From positions 383,426 through 447,425 of the forward strand of contig PBKG01000006.1 in the NCBI GenBank assembly GCA_002722095.1: a stretch of DNA of 64,000 nt. The letters are read 5' to 3'. Position 1 is the stretch's first letter. Each line of letters opens with the position of its first letter. This DNA is from Rhodospirillaceae bacterium. GTDB lineage: Bacteria > Pseudomonadota > Alphaproteobacteria > UBA8366. The translations under genes were made by a program, and so were the position numbers. Of the stretch, positions 1 to 8,909 are shown piece by piece. Under the pieces are notes generated by a model that saw only the letters and a list, made by a program, of their open reading frames with translations, searched no databases and had not been told where the DNA came from.

Positions 1-707
1 CGGTTTTCGAACTCTTCCAACGTGACACGCGCATCGGCAAGGACCGAATCCCCGTCGAGCGAACGCAGCTGCGGTCCATCGTCCACATCATGCTCGTCTT
101 CGATTTCACCAACGATCTGCTCAACAAGGTCCTCAATGGTCGCCAACCCGCCAATGCCGCCGAACTCGTCCACCACCAACGCCATATGAGTGCGTGCAAC
201 CCGCATCTGCAGCAATAGATCGAGCACGCGAATGCTGGGCGCCACATAAAGCACCCCGCGGACGATATCTTCGAGCTTGGTATTTTTCTCGCGTGTCGTC
301 GCCGCCAGCACGTCTTTGATGTGCACCATGCCAATCGCATCATCGAGCGTGTTGCGATAAACGGGTAGGCGGGAATGGACTTCGGCGGCCATCAAGCCGA
401 CAATTTCATCGAGAGGCGTGTGCCGTTCGACGGCGACGATGTCGGCTCTCGGTACCATTACGTCATCCACGGTTAGTTCGCCGATTGTGAGAACCTTCTC
501 GAGCAACGCTCGCTCACGATCGTCAATCGGCAATTCGCGCTCTTCGTGCTGTTCGATCAGCTCTTCGAAAGTTTCGCGAATGTTAGAGCCGTTACGGCCG
601 TTCCTTATCGAGCGCAACCAACGCCGGAGCCCACCCGGACGTGTTTGTTCGTTTTCGGAAATCGATTCTGCAGCTTGATCGGTTATCGGTTGGTCGTGGT
701 CGGTCAT
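1..707 (-). CDS. corC: CorC/YbeX-type CBS-domain protein (C-terminus cut by window edge)
   Basis: Translated by hand from the minus strand; 235 codons are visible and the reading frame runs off the left edge. The N-terminal 60 residues are polar, with no DUF21 membrane domain, so this is the soluble CorC/YbeX form. A pair of CBS motifs covers about residues 80-200, including VMVPRADIVAV (83-93), HSRLPVYRN (111-119), a second unit around 155-200 with MALVVDEFGG (175-184), and the beginning of the CorC/HlyC C-terminal domain after about 205. The family is linked to magnesium/cobalt homeostasis and, in E. coli ybeZYX-lnt, to ribosome and envelope maintenance. The ATG (707-705) overlaps the ybeY stop by four bases (ATGA), so translation is probably coupled. 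The order phoH-ybeY-corC matches the E. coli operon, which predicts lnt just outside the window. Confidence 0.9.
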   Translation of the reverse strand, partial: MTDHDQPITDQAAESISENEQTRPGGLRRWLRSIRNGRNGSNIRETFEELIEQHEERELPIDDRERALLEKVLTIGELTVDDVMVPRADIVAVERHTPLDEIVGLMAAEVHSRLPVYRNTLDDAIGMVHIKDVLAATTREKNTKLEDIVRGVLYVAPSIRVLDLLLQMRVARTHMALVVDEFGGIGGLATIEDLVEQIVGEIEDEHDVDDGPQLRSLDGDSVLADARVTLEEFEN

Positions 708-1210
708 GCCGCTCCGTCTATCCAGTTTTGGTAAGGATCTCCTATGCCGGCGGCCGCCAGAATTTCAGTTTCGAGAACTCTCATTTTCTCGGCCTCGGCC
801 CCTGTCTCATGGTCGTAACCGGCCAAATGAAGCACCCCGTGAACAGCCATATGACAAATATGATCGGCAAAAGTCTTTCCGTGGCGTTTCGCTTCTTCAC
901 CAATAATGCCATAGGCGAGGACGATGTCGCCTAACAAAATCGGCGCATTGTCTGCCTTCGGCGCCTCAACCTCTTCCGATACAAAGGAAAGCACATTGGT
1001 CGGCCGGTCTTGATCGCGATAAATCTTGTTTAATTCGCGCATATGCGCATCGCCAGTAAGCAGGAGACTAATTTCCGCCGTTTCTTCTGATTTGTTGATC
1101 CAACTCCAAGCGCATCTGGCAAGCGACGCAACTGATTCGAGTAATTCGTCCGGCACATCCTCCGCCAGCGTCTCGTCTACGCTTATATCGATAATGATTG
1201 AGTCAGCCAT
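704..1210 (-). CDS. ybeY: YbeY endoribonuclease / 16S rRNA maturation factor
   Basis: A 168-residue zinc metalloprotein of the UPF0054 family, which acts in 16S rRNA 3'-end processing and 70S ribosome quality control. The zinc motif HGVLHLAGYDH gives H124, H128 and H134, the usual H-x3-H-x5-H triad, and the upstream TNVLSF motif (71-76) is also present. The frame stays open upstream to 1351, but the ATG at 1210 begins a normal-length protein (MADSIIID...), and an earlier start would lie well inside phoH. The gene overlaps the phoH end by 8 bases and the corC start by 4, so the three form one transcription unit. Confidence 0.95.
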   Translation of the reverse strand: MADSIIIDISVDETLAEDVPDELLESVASLARCAWSWINKSEETAEISLLLTGDAHMRELNKIYRDQDRPTNVLSFVSEEVEAPKADNAPILLGDIVLAYGIIGEEAKRHGKTFADHICHMAVHGVLHLAGYDHETGAEAEKMRVLETEILAAAGIGDPYQNWIDGAA

Positions 1211-2195
1211 CGCGGTTCGTCTTCGCGGATTTTGAATCGCGCTTGGCATAAGCCCGCACGATTCCAGCCACCAATGGATGGCGGACCACATCGGCATCCG
1301 TGAAATTGACAAATGCTGCCTGACTGAAACCGTCCAACGTAGCCACCGCATCGGCCAGGCCAGACGGGCTTCTCGGCGGCAAATCTACTTGACTTAGATC
1401 GCCTGTCACTACCATGCGGCTATTCTCGCCAAGGCGGGTCAGAAACATTTTCATTTGTACCGGAGAGGTGTTCTGCGCCTCATCGAGAATGACAAAGGCG
1501 CTCGACAGAGTGCGTCCACGCATGAAAGCCAATGGTGCGATCTCGATATCACCGTTCTCAATGCGTTTTACTATCTGATCCGATGGCAGCGTATCGTGAA
1601 GCGCGTCGTAAATCGGACGGAGGTAGGGGTCGACCTTATCGCGCATGTCACCCGGCAAAAAACCAAGATGCTCACCCGCTTCCACCGCCGGGCGCGACAG
1701 AACAATGCGATCTACTTCACCTCGCAGTAACCGCTCAACGGCAAAACAAACGGCAAGATAGGTCTTGCCCGTTCCAGCTGGGCCTAATCCGAACACCAAC
1801 TCGTAATTCGTCATCGCTTCGATATAGGTCGCCTGCAGAGGCGATCGCGGCGTAATTCGGCGTCGGCGAGTCTGAATCACCGGACCATCACCGGATTTTT
1901 GGCTATCCGGATGGCTCGCCATACGGAGCGCCGCATCTACTTCGGCCGCATCAACATTTTCACCGTCCTGAAGCCGTCGGTAGAGACGATTAAGAGTCTC
2001 GCACGCGATCGCCACCGAATCCGCCGACCCAGTTACCGCCAACCGATTTCCTCGACTAATTAGGGCCACGCCAAGCTTGTTTTCGATGCGGGCCAAATGT
2101 TTATCGTGCTCACCGAACAACGGCACTAACAGGTTGTTGTCGTCAAAATAGAGTTGGCGCGCGCTATCAGAAGATATGCCGGTCCGTTCGCTCAA
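1203..2195 (-). CDS. ybeZ: PhoH-family ATPase (YbeZ)
   Basis: A 330-residue PhoH-like P-loop ATPase, the usual partner of YbeY in RNA maturation. Residues 1-100 form the KH-like N-terminal part of the family. Walker A is GPAGTGKT (about 138-145) and Walker B is FVILDEAQN (about 235-243), followed by a sensor region [10 protein letters not shown]. The start is TTG at 2195 and overlaps the miaB stop as TTGA; no ATG or GTG lies near it. An internal start would remove conserved N-terminal sequence. The gene shares the operon with miaB upstream and ybeY downstream. Confidence 0.93.
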   Translation of the reverse strand: MSERTGISSDSARQLYFDDNNLLVPLFGEHDKHLARIENKLGVALISRGNRLAVTGSADSVAIACETLNRLYRRLQDGENVDAAEVDAALRMASHPDSQKSGDGPVIQTRRRRITPRSPLQATYIEAMTNYELVFGLGPAGTGKTYLAVCFAVERLLRGEVDRIVLSRPAVEAGEHLGFLPGDMRDKVDPYLRPIYDALHDTLPSDQIVKRIENGDIEIAPLAFMRGRTLSSAFVILDEAQNTSPVQMKMFLTRLGENSRMVVTGDLSQVDLPPRSPSGLADAVATLDGFSQAAFVNFTDADVVRHPLVAGIVRAYAKRDSKSAKTNRDG

Positions 2196-3580
2196 AGGTA
2201 CGCACCCTCGCGGGCTGGAACGCTTGGGTTTGGAACAACGGCATGCTCCAGCGCGCCGGAAAGACTATTTGCCATCGCCTGGTCCACGCGCACCTTTTCG
2301 AGACGGCCGATCAAACGCGCCGGCGCATTGACGTGCACAGGATGCATATAAGGTGAACGGCCGATTATCTGGCCCGAATGTTTACCGGATCCATCGAACA
2401 AAACATCCAGAACCGCGCCCGTTTGCTCCTTCAGAAAAGCGTCCTGTTGCGCGCGCAGCAATTGCTGCAAGCCGGAGAGGCGTTCTGTCTTGGCCTTTTC
2501 CTCAACCTGCACGCCCTTGTCCGCAGCAGGAGTGCCCGGCCGCGGGCTGTATTTAAACGAATAGGCCTGAACGAACCCGATTTCGTTGACCAGCTTCAGC
2601 GTCTGCGCGAAATCAACGTCCTCTTCACCGGGGAAGCCGACAATGAAATCAGAAGAGAGGACCAGGTCCGGACGAGCGTCGCGCAACTTCTCTACAATGC
2701 GCCTGTATTCGTCTGCGCTGTGACGCCGGTTCATGGCAGCAAGAATTTTATCCGACCCGGATTGCACCGGGAGATGCAGGAACGGCATCAATTGTGGCAC
2801 CTCGCCATGGGCTGTGATCAGCTCATCATCCATATCCACCGGATGACTGGTGGTGTAGCGAATGCGCGCCAACCCATCGATTTCGGCAAGATGGCGAACA
2901 AGTCGTCCGAGCCGCCACTCGTTTCCCGTCGGCGATTCGCCATGCCAAGCATTAACGTTTTGCCCGAGCAGGGTGATTTCTCGCGCCCCATCGTCAACCA
3001 GCCGCCGGGCTTCGGCAGTAATTGAGGTTACCGAACGTGACTGTTCCGCGCCTCGCGTGTAGGGCACGACGCAAAAGGTGCAAAACCGATCGCAACCTTC
3101 TTGAATTGTCAGAAAACGCGATACGGTGCCCTGTTTACGCTCTTCGGCAAGGAAATCGAATTTGTCTTCGACCGGAAAATCCGTATCTACGATGCGCCGA
3201 CCTGTCGTTGTCGCTTCTTCGACCATAGCCGGCAACCGGTGATAGGTCTGTGGGCCGAACACCATATCCACATAGGGCGCTCGTGCGAGAATTTCTCGCC
3301 CTTCGGCTTGGGCCACACAGCCAGCAACGGCAATTAGCATTTTTTCGTCACCGTTCCCGCGTTCGGATTTCAGATGCGCTAAACGACCGAGTTCTGAATA
3401 GACCTTCTCCGCGGCTTTTTCGCGAATGTGGCATGTATTGAGAATGATCAAGTCTGCCCCGTCCGGCGCCCCGGTTTGGGCATAACCCACCGGCGCCAAA
3501 AGATCTGCCATACGATCGGAATCGTAGACATTCATTTGGCATCCATAGGTTTTGATAAAAACCGATTTGCCCAAATTCAA
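2192..3580 (-). CDS. miaB: tRNA-2-methylthio-N6-dimethylallyladenosine synthase MiaB
   Basis: A 462-residue radical-SAM methylthiotransferase that adds the 2-methylthio group to i6A37 of tRNAs reading U-starting codons. The three N-terminal UPF0004 cysteines are visible (YGCQMN at C14, NTCHIR near 50, AGCVAQ near 87). The radical-SAM cluster motif is [12 protein letters not shown] (C-x3-C-x2-C), and a TRAM domain occupies roughly the last 70 residues. The start is TTG at 3580, preceded by a GGTGGGGA Shine-Dalgarno-like stretch; no ATG exists upstream in frame before the conserved KTYGCQMN motif. It is first gene of the miaB-ybeZ-ybeY-corC operon. Confidence 0.95.
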   Translation of the reverse strand: MNLGKSVFIKTYGCQMNVYDSDRMADLLAPVGYAQTGAPDGADLIILNTCHIREKAAEKVYSELGRLAHLKSERGNGDEKMLIAVAGCVAQAEGREILARAPYVDMVFGPQTYHRLPAMVEEATTTGRRIVDTDFPVEDKFDFLAEERKQGTVSRFLTIQEGCDRFCTFCVVPYTRGAEQSRSVTSITAEARRLVDDGAREITLLGQNVNAWHGESPTGNEWRLGRLVRHLAEIDGLARIRYTTSHPVDMDDELITAHGEVPQLMPFLHLPVQSGSDKILAAMNRRHSADEYRRIVEKLRDARPDLVLSSDFIVGFPGEEDVDFAQTLKLVNEIGFVQAYSFKYSPRPGTPAADKGVQVEEKAKTERLSGLQQLLRAQQDAFLKEQTGAVLDVLFDGSGKHSGQIIGRSPYMHPVHVNAPARLIGRLEKVRVDQAMANSLSGALEHAVVPNPSVPAREGAYL

Positions 3581-3740
3581 ATCCCCACCGGATACGCCCT
3601 GCGGAACCTCGTCCGGAGGGCGTGAAGGGCAACTGCAGTGATCATTTGTCGAACTTTTTCCAACAAATTGGTTTCAGAAGGCATTTTACCTGCAACTAAA
3701 TCTACAGTTCCACATGTGAAATAGTCTTGCAAGACCAGCG

Positions 3741-4577
3741 TTATACCAAATCCGCCTCAGCAACGGATTCACCAGGCGATACAGCAAGCGCCCTTTCTGC
3801 GCGTCCCTGCAACGCTGAGGATAAGCCCACGGCCACCGCCCGCTCGCAATGTTCCGCCAATTCCTTGCGCGAAGCAAATTCGGCCATTTTTACCGGCGGG
3901 TGGAAAATTATGTCGATACCAAGCTGACCGGCGCCCAGCAACTGCCAGAAATGTCCGATCATATCCATATCCCCGTACCAAGCGAAAATTGGGCGCAACC
4001 GTCGACCCATCGCCATATCGTCCAGTTCGGTGTAACCGATAGTGACCGGCTGGATAGTAAGCGGCATACCATCAGCTTCCCATTCGGCAGCGCTAAAAAG
4101 TGCGCTTTTAAAGGGCCGAACGAATGTCCCGCTATTGCTGGTGCCTTCGGCGAACAGGATCAAACTGTCGCCCTCGGATAGCCGTTGAAACAGCTCTTCA
4201 CGCTGAGCGCGGATTTTCCTTCGATCGCGTTCGATGAATACGGTCCTTTGAAGTTTGCAAAGGATGCCGAATAACGGCCAATCCATGATCTCCGCCTTGG
4301 CAATAAAAGTCGCGGGAAGAATCGAACCGACCGCGGGGATATCCAAATAGGAAGTATGATTGGCGACGTAGAGCGTCGGAACATCCATTGCGGGCTGGCC
4401 ATGACATTGTACTTTCATGCCTATCGCCCACCGGCACCATTTGTGCCAGGTGTGACCCCATCTATAGCTCGATCGTAGACCCAACAATTGCGCAGGGCCC
4501 TGGACCAGGATGATAAACGCGAAAATGGAGAGCAGCGCGATTGACCGCCTGAGAGCGAGGAAGTGTGACGTTTGCAT
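3741..4577 (-). CDS. olsA: Lyso-ornithine-lipid O-acyltransferase (PlsC family), probable OlsA
   Basis: A 278-residue PlsC-type acyltransferase. A membrane segment spans about residues 11-32. The catalytic NHTSYLD motif places H74 and D79 in the H-x4-D pair, and FAEGTSNSG (around 142) is the substrate-binding EGT block. The family includes both phosphatidic-acid-forming PlsC and OlsA, which O-acylates lyso-ornithine lipid. The OlsA call rests mainly on context: an OlsB homologue lies 20 bases upstream on the same strand and the two probably form an operon. A generic 1-acyl-glycerol-3-phosphate acyltransferase remains possible. Confidence 0.8.
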   Translation of the reverse strand: MQTSHFLALRRSIALLSIFAFIILVQGPAQLLGLRSSYRWGHTWHKWCRWAIGMKVQCHGQPAMDVPTLYVANHTSYLDIPAVGSILPATFIAKAEIMDWPLFGILCKLQRTVFIERDRRKIRAQREELFQRLSEGDSLILFAEGTSNSGTFVRPFKSALFSAAEWEADGMPLTIQPVTIGYTELDDMAMGRRLRPIFAWYGDMDMIGHFWQLLGAGQLGIDIIFHPPVKMAEFASRKELAEHCERAVAVGLSSALQGRAERALAVSPGESVAEADLV

Positions 4578-4597
4578 AGGAATTGCGGACGCTGGCC

Positions 4598-5455
4598 CTA
4601 AATCGAATGTAAATCCGAGCCGTCCCGTTCGAAATGTCGGGCGTATTTATCCGTGATCAGCTTCGTCTGTACTACAATACAAACATCCGTCGTATTGAAT
4701 TGTTCGTCGATCACGACACCGTCACCGACAAATCCGCCAATTCGTAAATAACCTTTAATCAGCGGCGGAACGGATTTGAGGCCTGCTTTACGGTCGATCT
4801 CATTGACCGAGATCCTGTTCATATCGACAAACCTGGCGGGAACCGCCCGCGGGCGAATTTCCGCCGGCGCCAAATGGTGGTGGTACAAATAGGATAAAGG
4901 CAATTTCAACGCATCCGGATCGCAGCCCGGCAAACTCGCGCAACCGAACATGATACGGATGTCGTGTGCGACGCAATATGCGGCAATCCCATCCCACAAC
5001 AAATTAATCACCCGGCGATCACGATACGCCGCATCGACGCAGGATCTGCCCAACTCTAGAATTTCATCCGGCAAGGCCGTCAAAACATCAATGTCATATT
5101 CGTCAGACGAATAAAACGTACCGCAGGCCTGGGCTGCGTCTCGCCGGATTAGACGGTAGGTGCCAACCACCGATTCGGGACCGTCACCCAATTCTTTATC
5201 CAAAACCAGCAAATGATCTGCAAATTCGTCATATTGATCGAAATCTCTCTTCCGCAGCGCCATTTCCGCGGTAGCCTGGGCCTCCATTTCCTCATAGAAA
5301 ATCCGGTAGCGCAGCGACAAAGCCGCATCGATCTCATCCCAATTCCGCGCCAAACGTACTGCCAGGCTACCTTTTTCGATCGCGAATTCCGCAGCCGCGC
5401 GCGCATATGCCGTGGTTTCAGGATCGAAAACAGATTGGGAGATCGATTGTGTCAT
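4598..5455 (-). CDS. olsB: L-ornithine N-alpha-acyltransferase, probable OlsB
   Basis: A 285-residue member of the Acetyltransf_5 (hemolysin-like GNAT) group. OlsB transfers a 3-hydroxyacyl chain from acyl carrier protein to ornithine, the first step of ornithine-lipid synthesis. Supporting features are the LRYRIFYEEMEA block near residue 50, the FDQYDEFADHLLVLD block, VVGTYRLIRR, and LELGRSCVDAAYR, all in the usual order and spacing. ATG at 5455 is taken as the start; a TTG two codons earlier is also open. With olsA downstream it makes a phosphate-free membrane-lipid pathway. Confidence 0.85.
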   Translation of the reverse strand: MTQSISQSVFDPETTAYARAAAEFAIEKGSLAVRLARNWDEIDAALSLRYRIFYEEMEAQATAEMALRKRDFDQYDEFADHLLVLDKELGDGPESVVGTYRLIRRDAAQACGTFYSSDEYDIDVLTALPDEILELGRSCVDAAYRDRRVINLLWDGIAAYCVAHDIRIMFGCASLPGCDPDALKLPLSYLYHHHLAPAEIRPRAVPARFVDMNRISVNEIDRKAGLKSVPPLIKGYLRIGGFVGDGVVIDEQFNTTDVCIVVQTKLITDKYARHFERDGSDLHSI

Positions 5456-5877
5456 GATCAAACGGTAACTCGGCGTTATTCCCAGTTTGGTCCACTATAT
5501 ATTACCATTTTGTGACAGTTTTCGTCTTGCTCCCCTTTTTTTTGTGAAAGGCCTACTGCGGAAATAAATTCAATATATGGTCAACGGCCCACCGAACCCG
5601 GAATTCCGCTACTTTTTCGCTAAATAATTCGACCGGGCTAGTGCGAAGATTCGCTGGATTCGCCGCCACTCCGCTCGATCGGATAATTGTGAGATCGTTC
5701 AAATTGGCTTCGAAAGGCTTGAAAATTTAGCATTCGCGGTCCTGTTTTTGGCGGAATCGCCCATAGATCGGGCCGCTATGGCTGCCGCTTCCGAGCCAAA
5801 CCGAAAAACACCACAGAAAGCTGCGCGCCGCAGGGACGCACAGCCCGATTTACACGATTTTTCGGTATTCTAATGTA
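5456..5877. other. Non-coding region between olsB and mucR
   Basis: About 420 bases without a credible coding frame. The olsB-proximal part (about 5490-5590) is AT-rich, with ACTATATATTACC and a run of eight T near 5536, and probably holds the olsB promoter. The mucR-proximal part holds a GC-rich hairpin (5821-5843, listed separately). AT-rich DNA with TA steps is what MucR-type regulators bind, so the region could be a MucR target, but that is inference. I saw no tRNA cloverleaf or known ncRNA signature. Confidence 0.5.
5821..5843 (-). terminator. Hairpin downstream of mucR, possible weak terminator
   Basis: CTGCGCG and CGCACAG form a 7-bp stem (one G-U pair on the transcript) with a 9-base loop, about 35 bases beyond the mucR stop. 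In the mucR transcript the stem is followed by CTTTCTGTGGTGTTTTT, so the T-run starts some 12 bases after the stem rather than directly at it. That makes it an imperfect intrinsic terminator. Confidence 0.35.
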
Positions 5878-6309
5878 TTAGATTTCGCTTCTACGCCGCG
5901 AACGAGTGCCGAGACCGATTTCCTTGGCCAGCCGGCTCCGCTGCTTGGCATAATTCGGCGCAACCATCGGATAATCCGGCGAAAGCCCCCAGCGCTCGCG
6001 ATATTCCTCCGGCGTCATATTGTAGGCGGTTTTCAAATGCCGCTTCAGCATCTTCAGTTTCTTTCCGTCCTCCAAACAGACGATATAGTCCGGTGTAATG
6101 GACTTCTTCAGCGGAACCGCCGGCGTCGGCCGATCGGATGCTCCGCCGTCGATCCCACCGATCGCCGCCAGCGTCTTATAAATTTGTTCGATTAATCCCG
6201 GAAGATCAGAAATTGCGACTGTGTTATTGGAAACATGCGCGGCCACGATCTCCGAGGTATAACCAAGAAGATCTTCGCGTTTGACCTCTGCGGCCGAAGT
6301 CTCGGTCAT
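5878..6309 (-). CDS. mucR: MucR/Ros-family zinc-finger transcriptional regulator
   Basis: A 143-residue protein of the Ros/MucR family, an alphaproteobacterial group of nucleoid-associated regulators that control exopolysaccharide, motility and cell-cycle genes. The family core is plainly visible: DYIVCLEDGKKLKMLKRHL, then YNMTPEEYRERWGLSPDYPM, then VAPNYAKQRSRLAKEIGLG. As in most MucR proteins a single cysteine replaces the classical CxxC pair of the zinc finger. The basic tail TRSRRRSE is typical. It stands alone, with AT-rich flanks on both sides, which fits autoregulation by binding AT-rich DNA. Confidence 0.93.
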   Translation of the reverse strand: MTETSAAEVKREDLLGYTSEIVAAHVSNNTVAISDLPGLIEQIYKTLAAIGGIDGGASDRPTPAVPLKKSITPDYIVCLEDGKKLKMLKRHLKTAYNMTPEEYRERWGLSPDYPMVAPNYAKQRSRLAKEIGLGTRSRRRSEI

Positions 6310-6543
6310 CTTTCATTGCCCCTGTTTTTGTTTTGCCACTTTCGTGACTTGCCACCGGTAATTTACCGATCACACAATTCGCCAAATTATTTGATTTTCG
6401 GCTTTTTCAGAATTTCTCGGAAATTATAACCGAATGAGTCCCACTAATCACCAAGAAATGTCTGTAAAAACCATTGTAACAAGCAACGACGACAAACATC
6501 AAGGTATGGATACTGATTCATTACCAGCACCAATAATCTAATT

Positions 6544-7008
6544 TTACAGCATCGATTTCATGATCAATGCATCTACTAATTCACGGTTTGCGCGCCTGTA
6601 GTAATTTTTTCGCCGGCCGATTTCGACATATCCGAGTTTTTTGTACAGTTGCTCCGCTGCCGCATTGTCGGCACCTACTTCCAGGAATATCATTTTCGCA
6701 CCGGCGGTGCGCGCTTGTGCAGATACGGCGGCCATCAAAGCTTGCGCAACCCCGAGGCGGCGAAAATCCGGCGCTACACCCACGCTCAGCACTTCCGCCT
6801 CTTCGCACACCACGCGCGCCAATAAAAACCCGGCTGGGTGCAACACCTCGTCCTTGGCACACTCCGCAAGCAACGCCCAGCAGCCGGAAGGTGCGAGAAG
6901 GTTCTCTATCGAAACCAGTGGCCAAGGTTCGTCGAAACTTTCGCCATATAAAGCTGCCACCACCGGCCAGTAAGGTCGGTCGGCATTGCTGATACGAATA
7001 TCGGCCAA
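6544..7008 (-). CDS. rimI: Ribosomal protein bS18 N-alpha-acetyltransferase RimI
   Basis: A 154-residue GNAT enzyme that acetylates the N-terminus of ribosomal protein S18. The acetyl-CoA pyrophosphate loop is seen as RRLGVAQALM after VSVGVAPDF, followed by LEVGADNAAAEQLYKKLGY and GRRKNYY, all characteristic of RimI. The start is TTG at 7008 with GGAGAA six bases upstream; no ATG precedes the conserved domain. It lies 14 bases after tsaB, the neighbour with which RimI commonly co-occurs. Confidence 0.92.
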   Translation of the reverse strand: MADIRISNADRPYWPVVAALYGESFDEPWPLVSIENLLAPSGCWALLAECAKDEVLHPAGFLLARVVCEEAEVLSVGVAPDFRRLGVAQALMAAVSAQARTAGAKMIFLEVGADNAAAEQLYKKLGYVEIGRRKNYYRRANRELVDALIMKSML

Positions 7009-7022
7009 TTCGATTCTCCGCT

Positions 7023-7712
7023 CTATTTCGTTGCCGGAAGCGTCACGCTCGGCGAACGTAAATAAAGCGGCTCCGCATCACCCAGAACACCATTCTGTAA
7101 CCGCTCGGCAGCAAGAGAGACGAACTCCCCGGCTATCGGCATGATCGATCCTATGCTTTGGGAGTTCGGGCCGCCCGCCTCAGCCAGTGCCAGCGCCAAC
7201 CGCTCCGCTCCATCGCCGACCAAGGTGACCGGTTCGGATGGCAAGTGGGCCAGCACTTGCTCTGCAGTCAGGGCCGACGGAGCCATCGCCGCAGTGCCTG
7301 CATGATCGAACAGCTGGATATAAAAGTCGTCCCGTTTTGTTTCGAGCGCGACAAGAAGTGGCGTCTTTACGGTTGGCGATTGCCAGTGAACCGCGTCGAT
7401 TGTCGTCAGACCTATAATCGGTAGTTGGCGAGGTAACGCCAGTGCACGCGCCATGGCTAAGCCAATGCGTACGCCTGTGAAGGTGCCAGGCCCGACGGTC
7501 ACCGAAATCGCATCCAATTCAGCGAAACCATCGCGCAAGACCGGCGCCTCTTCGAAAAGGTCTGCTATCATCGGCGCCAGTGCCTCAGCCTGGCCACGCA
7601 CCATCACTTCATGACGCGCGGCAACCACGTCGCCTGCAACCCAAAGCGCCGCGGAGCAAGCATTCGCAGCAGTGTCGAACGCGAGAATTTTTATGGATTT
7701 ATCCGAATTCAA
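7023..7712 (-). CDS. tsaB: tRNA threonylcarbamoyladenosine biosynthesis protein TsaB
   Basis: A 229-residue ASKHA-fold protein that works with TsaD and TsaE to make t6A37 in tRNAs reading ANN codons. The N-terminal ILAFDTAANACSAAL strand and the GPGTFTGVRIGLAMARAL motif (about 75-95) identify the family. The start is TTG at 7712, preceded by AGGGA; the only nearby ATG (7723) is in another frame. The promoter should lie in the AT-rich 85-base gap shared with the divergent deacetylase-like gene. Confidence 0.93.
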   Translation of the reverse strand: MNSDKSIKILAFDTAANACSAALWVAGDVVAARHEVMVRGQAEALAPMIADLFEEAPVLRDGFAELDAISVTVGPGTFTGVRIGLAMARALALPRQLPIIGLTTIDAVHWQSPTVKTPLLVALETKRDDFYIQLFDHAGTAAMAPSALTAEQVLAHLPSEPVTLVGDGAERLALALAEAGGPNSQSIGSIMPIAGEFVSLAAERLQNGVLGDAEPLYLRSPSVTLPATK

Positions 7713-7797
7713 AAATCCCTCATAAATATCCGGACTTGCCCAGATGTTTGGGTTTATCGCTTTGTTTTAAACGGATTTGGTTTTTTTGGCATTTATC

Positions 7798-8856
7798 GTG
7801 ACACAAGTGGAACGCATCGAATCCTTCTTGCAAAGGTCCCTGAGACTAGGAATTCTTTGCGGGGTTTGCCTCGTAGCCATGGCAGAAAGATCCGGCGCCA
7901 CCGAATCAGCGATCGGACTTCTTTATCACCGGTTCGCGGAATCCGATCATCCAGCAACGTCATTAAGTGTCGAAAAATTCTCCTCGCATATCAAAGAATT
8001 GAACTCCGGCGAGTATACAGTTCTGCCACTAGCCGATTTAATCGATAAGCTCGAAAAACAAGAACCGCTGCCCAAGCGCGCCGTGGTTATCACCATCGAC
8101 GATGCCTATGTCTCGGTCTACAAGCATGCGTGGCCGTTACTAAAAAAAGCGGCCTTGCCCGTTACTCTTTTCCTCACCACACAACCGGTTGACAGCGGCC
8201 AGCAGGGATATCTCTCCTGGGAGCAATTGAAGGAAATGACCGGGGCAGGCGTCACGATAGGTCTAAAGGCCCATAGCCAAGCACGGCTTTCCACACAGTC
8301 GCCAGAAGCAATTAGGCGAGAGATCGAGACCGCTTCAGATTTGGTTCGCAAAAACCTGAATGTTACGCCTGTCGCTTTTGCCTTCCCCTACGGCCTTGCC
8401 AGTAGACAAGCGCAGAGGATTGTCTATGCCGCTGGCTACAAGGCCGCCTTCGGGCAACATTCCGGTGTGCTTCATCGAAGAACCGATCGGTTTTTTCTTC
8501 CGCGCTTTTCCTTTACCGACGCCTATGGCGATCTCAAAAGGTTTCGGACCGTGGTCAATGCGGCCCCATTGCCGATCACAGATTTAACGCCGAGCAATCC
8601 ACTATTGGCTGACGCCGACAATCCGCCCAATCTCGGTTTTACTGTTTTGCAAAATGTCGAAAATCTTAGCCGGCTTGCCTGCTATCATTCGAAATTCGGC
8701 AAACTGAAATTACAGCGCCTTGGTACGAGCCGTATAGAAATACGTTTCCAGAAAGCATTCCCTCCAGGACGGTCGCGCATCAATTGCACAATGCTCACGC
8801 CTAGCGCACGTTGGCGCTGGTTCGGGATGCAATATTACTTGCCCGCACCTCAATAG
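7798..8856 (+). CDS. Polysaccharide-deacetylase-like secreted protein, metal-site histidines not conserved
   Basis: About 352 residues in the NodB/PgaB-type deacetylase fold. An N-terminal hydrophobic stretch (LGILCGVCLVAM) looks like a signal peptide or anchor. Family blocks follow in order: LLYHRFAE, YTVLPLADLIDKL, VVITIDDAYVSVY (catalytic and metal aspartates, about 101-102), VTLFLTTQPVD, and a C-terminal NPPNLGFTV block. The block that normally carries the two metal histidines reads IGLKAHSQARLS, so neither canonical position is histidine. It may be a degenerate enzyme or a binding protein. The start is uncertain: GTG 7798 is used here, TTG 7777 is also open, and neither has a clear ribosome-binding site. 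It is the only plus-strand gene in this stretch. Confidence 0.75.
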   Translation: MTQVERIESFLQRSLRLGILCGVCLVAMAERSGATESAIGLLYHRFAESDHPATSLSVEKFSSHIKELNSGEYTVLPLADLIDKLEKQEPLPKRAVVITIDDAYVSVYKHAWPLLKKAALPVTLFLTTQPVDSGQQGYLSWEQLKEMTGAGVTIGLKAHSQARLSTQSPEAIRREIETASDLVRKNLNVTPVAFAFPYGLASRQAQRIVYAAGYKAAFGQHSGVLHRRTDRFFLPRFSFTDAYGDLKRFRTVVNAAPLPITDLTPSNPLLADADNPPNLGFTVLQNVENLSRLACYHSKFGKLKLQRLGTSRIEIRFQKAFPPGRSRINCTMLTPSARWRWFGMQYYLPAPQ

Positions 8857-8882
8857 CTTGGTGCGGCTACATCGTTAGCGCT

Positions 8883-8909
8883 GGATTCTGATGGAGTTAC
8901 TCAGAATCC
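8883..8909. repeat. Perfect 9-bp inverted repeat between convergent genes
   Basis: GGATTCTGA and TCAGAATCC form a perfect 9-bp stem with a 9-base loop. It sits between the end of the deacetylase-like gene and the end of nfuA, and its right arm contains the nfuA stop codon. No T-run follows on either strand, so it could serve as a bidirectional terminator or 3'-end stabiliser, but not as a textbook intrinsic terminator. Confidence 0.55.

Noticed and set aside
5456..5877. tRNA or small RNA gene in the olsB-mucR gap
   Set aside because: No tRNA arms or known ncRNA motif could be found; only AT-rich DNA and one hairpin.
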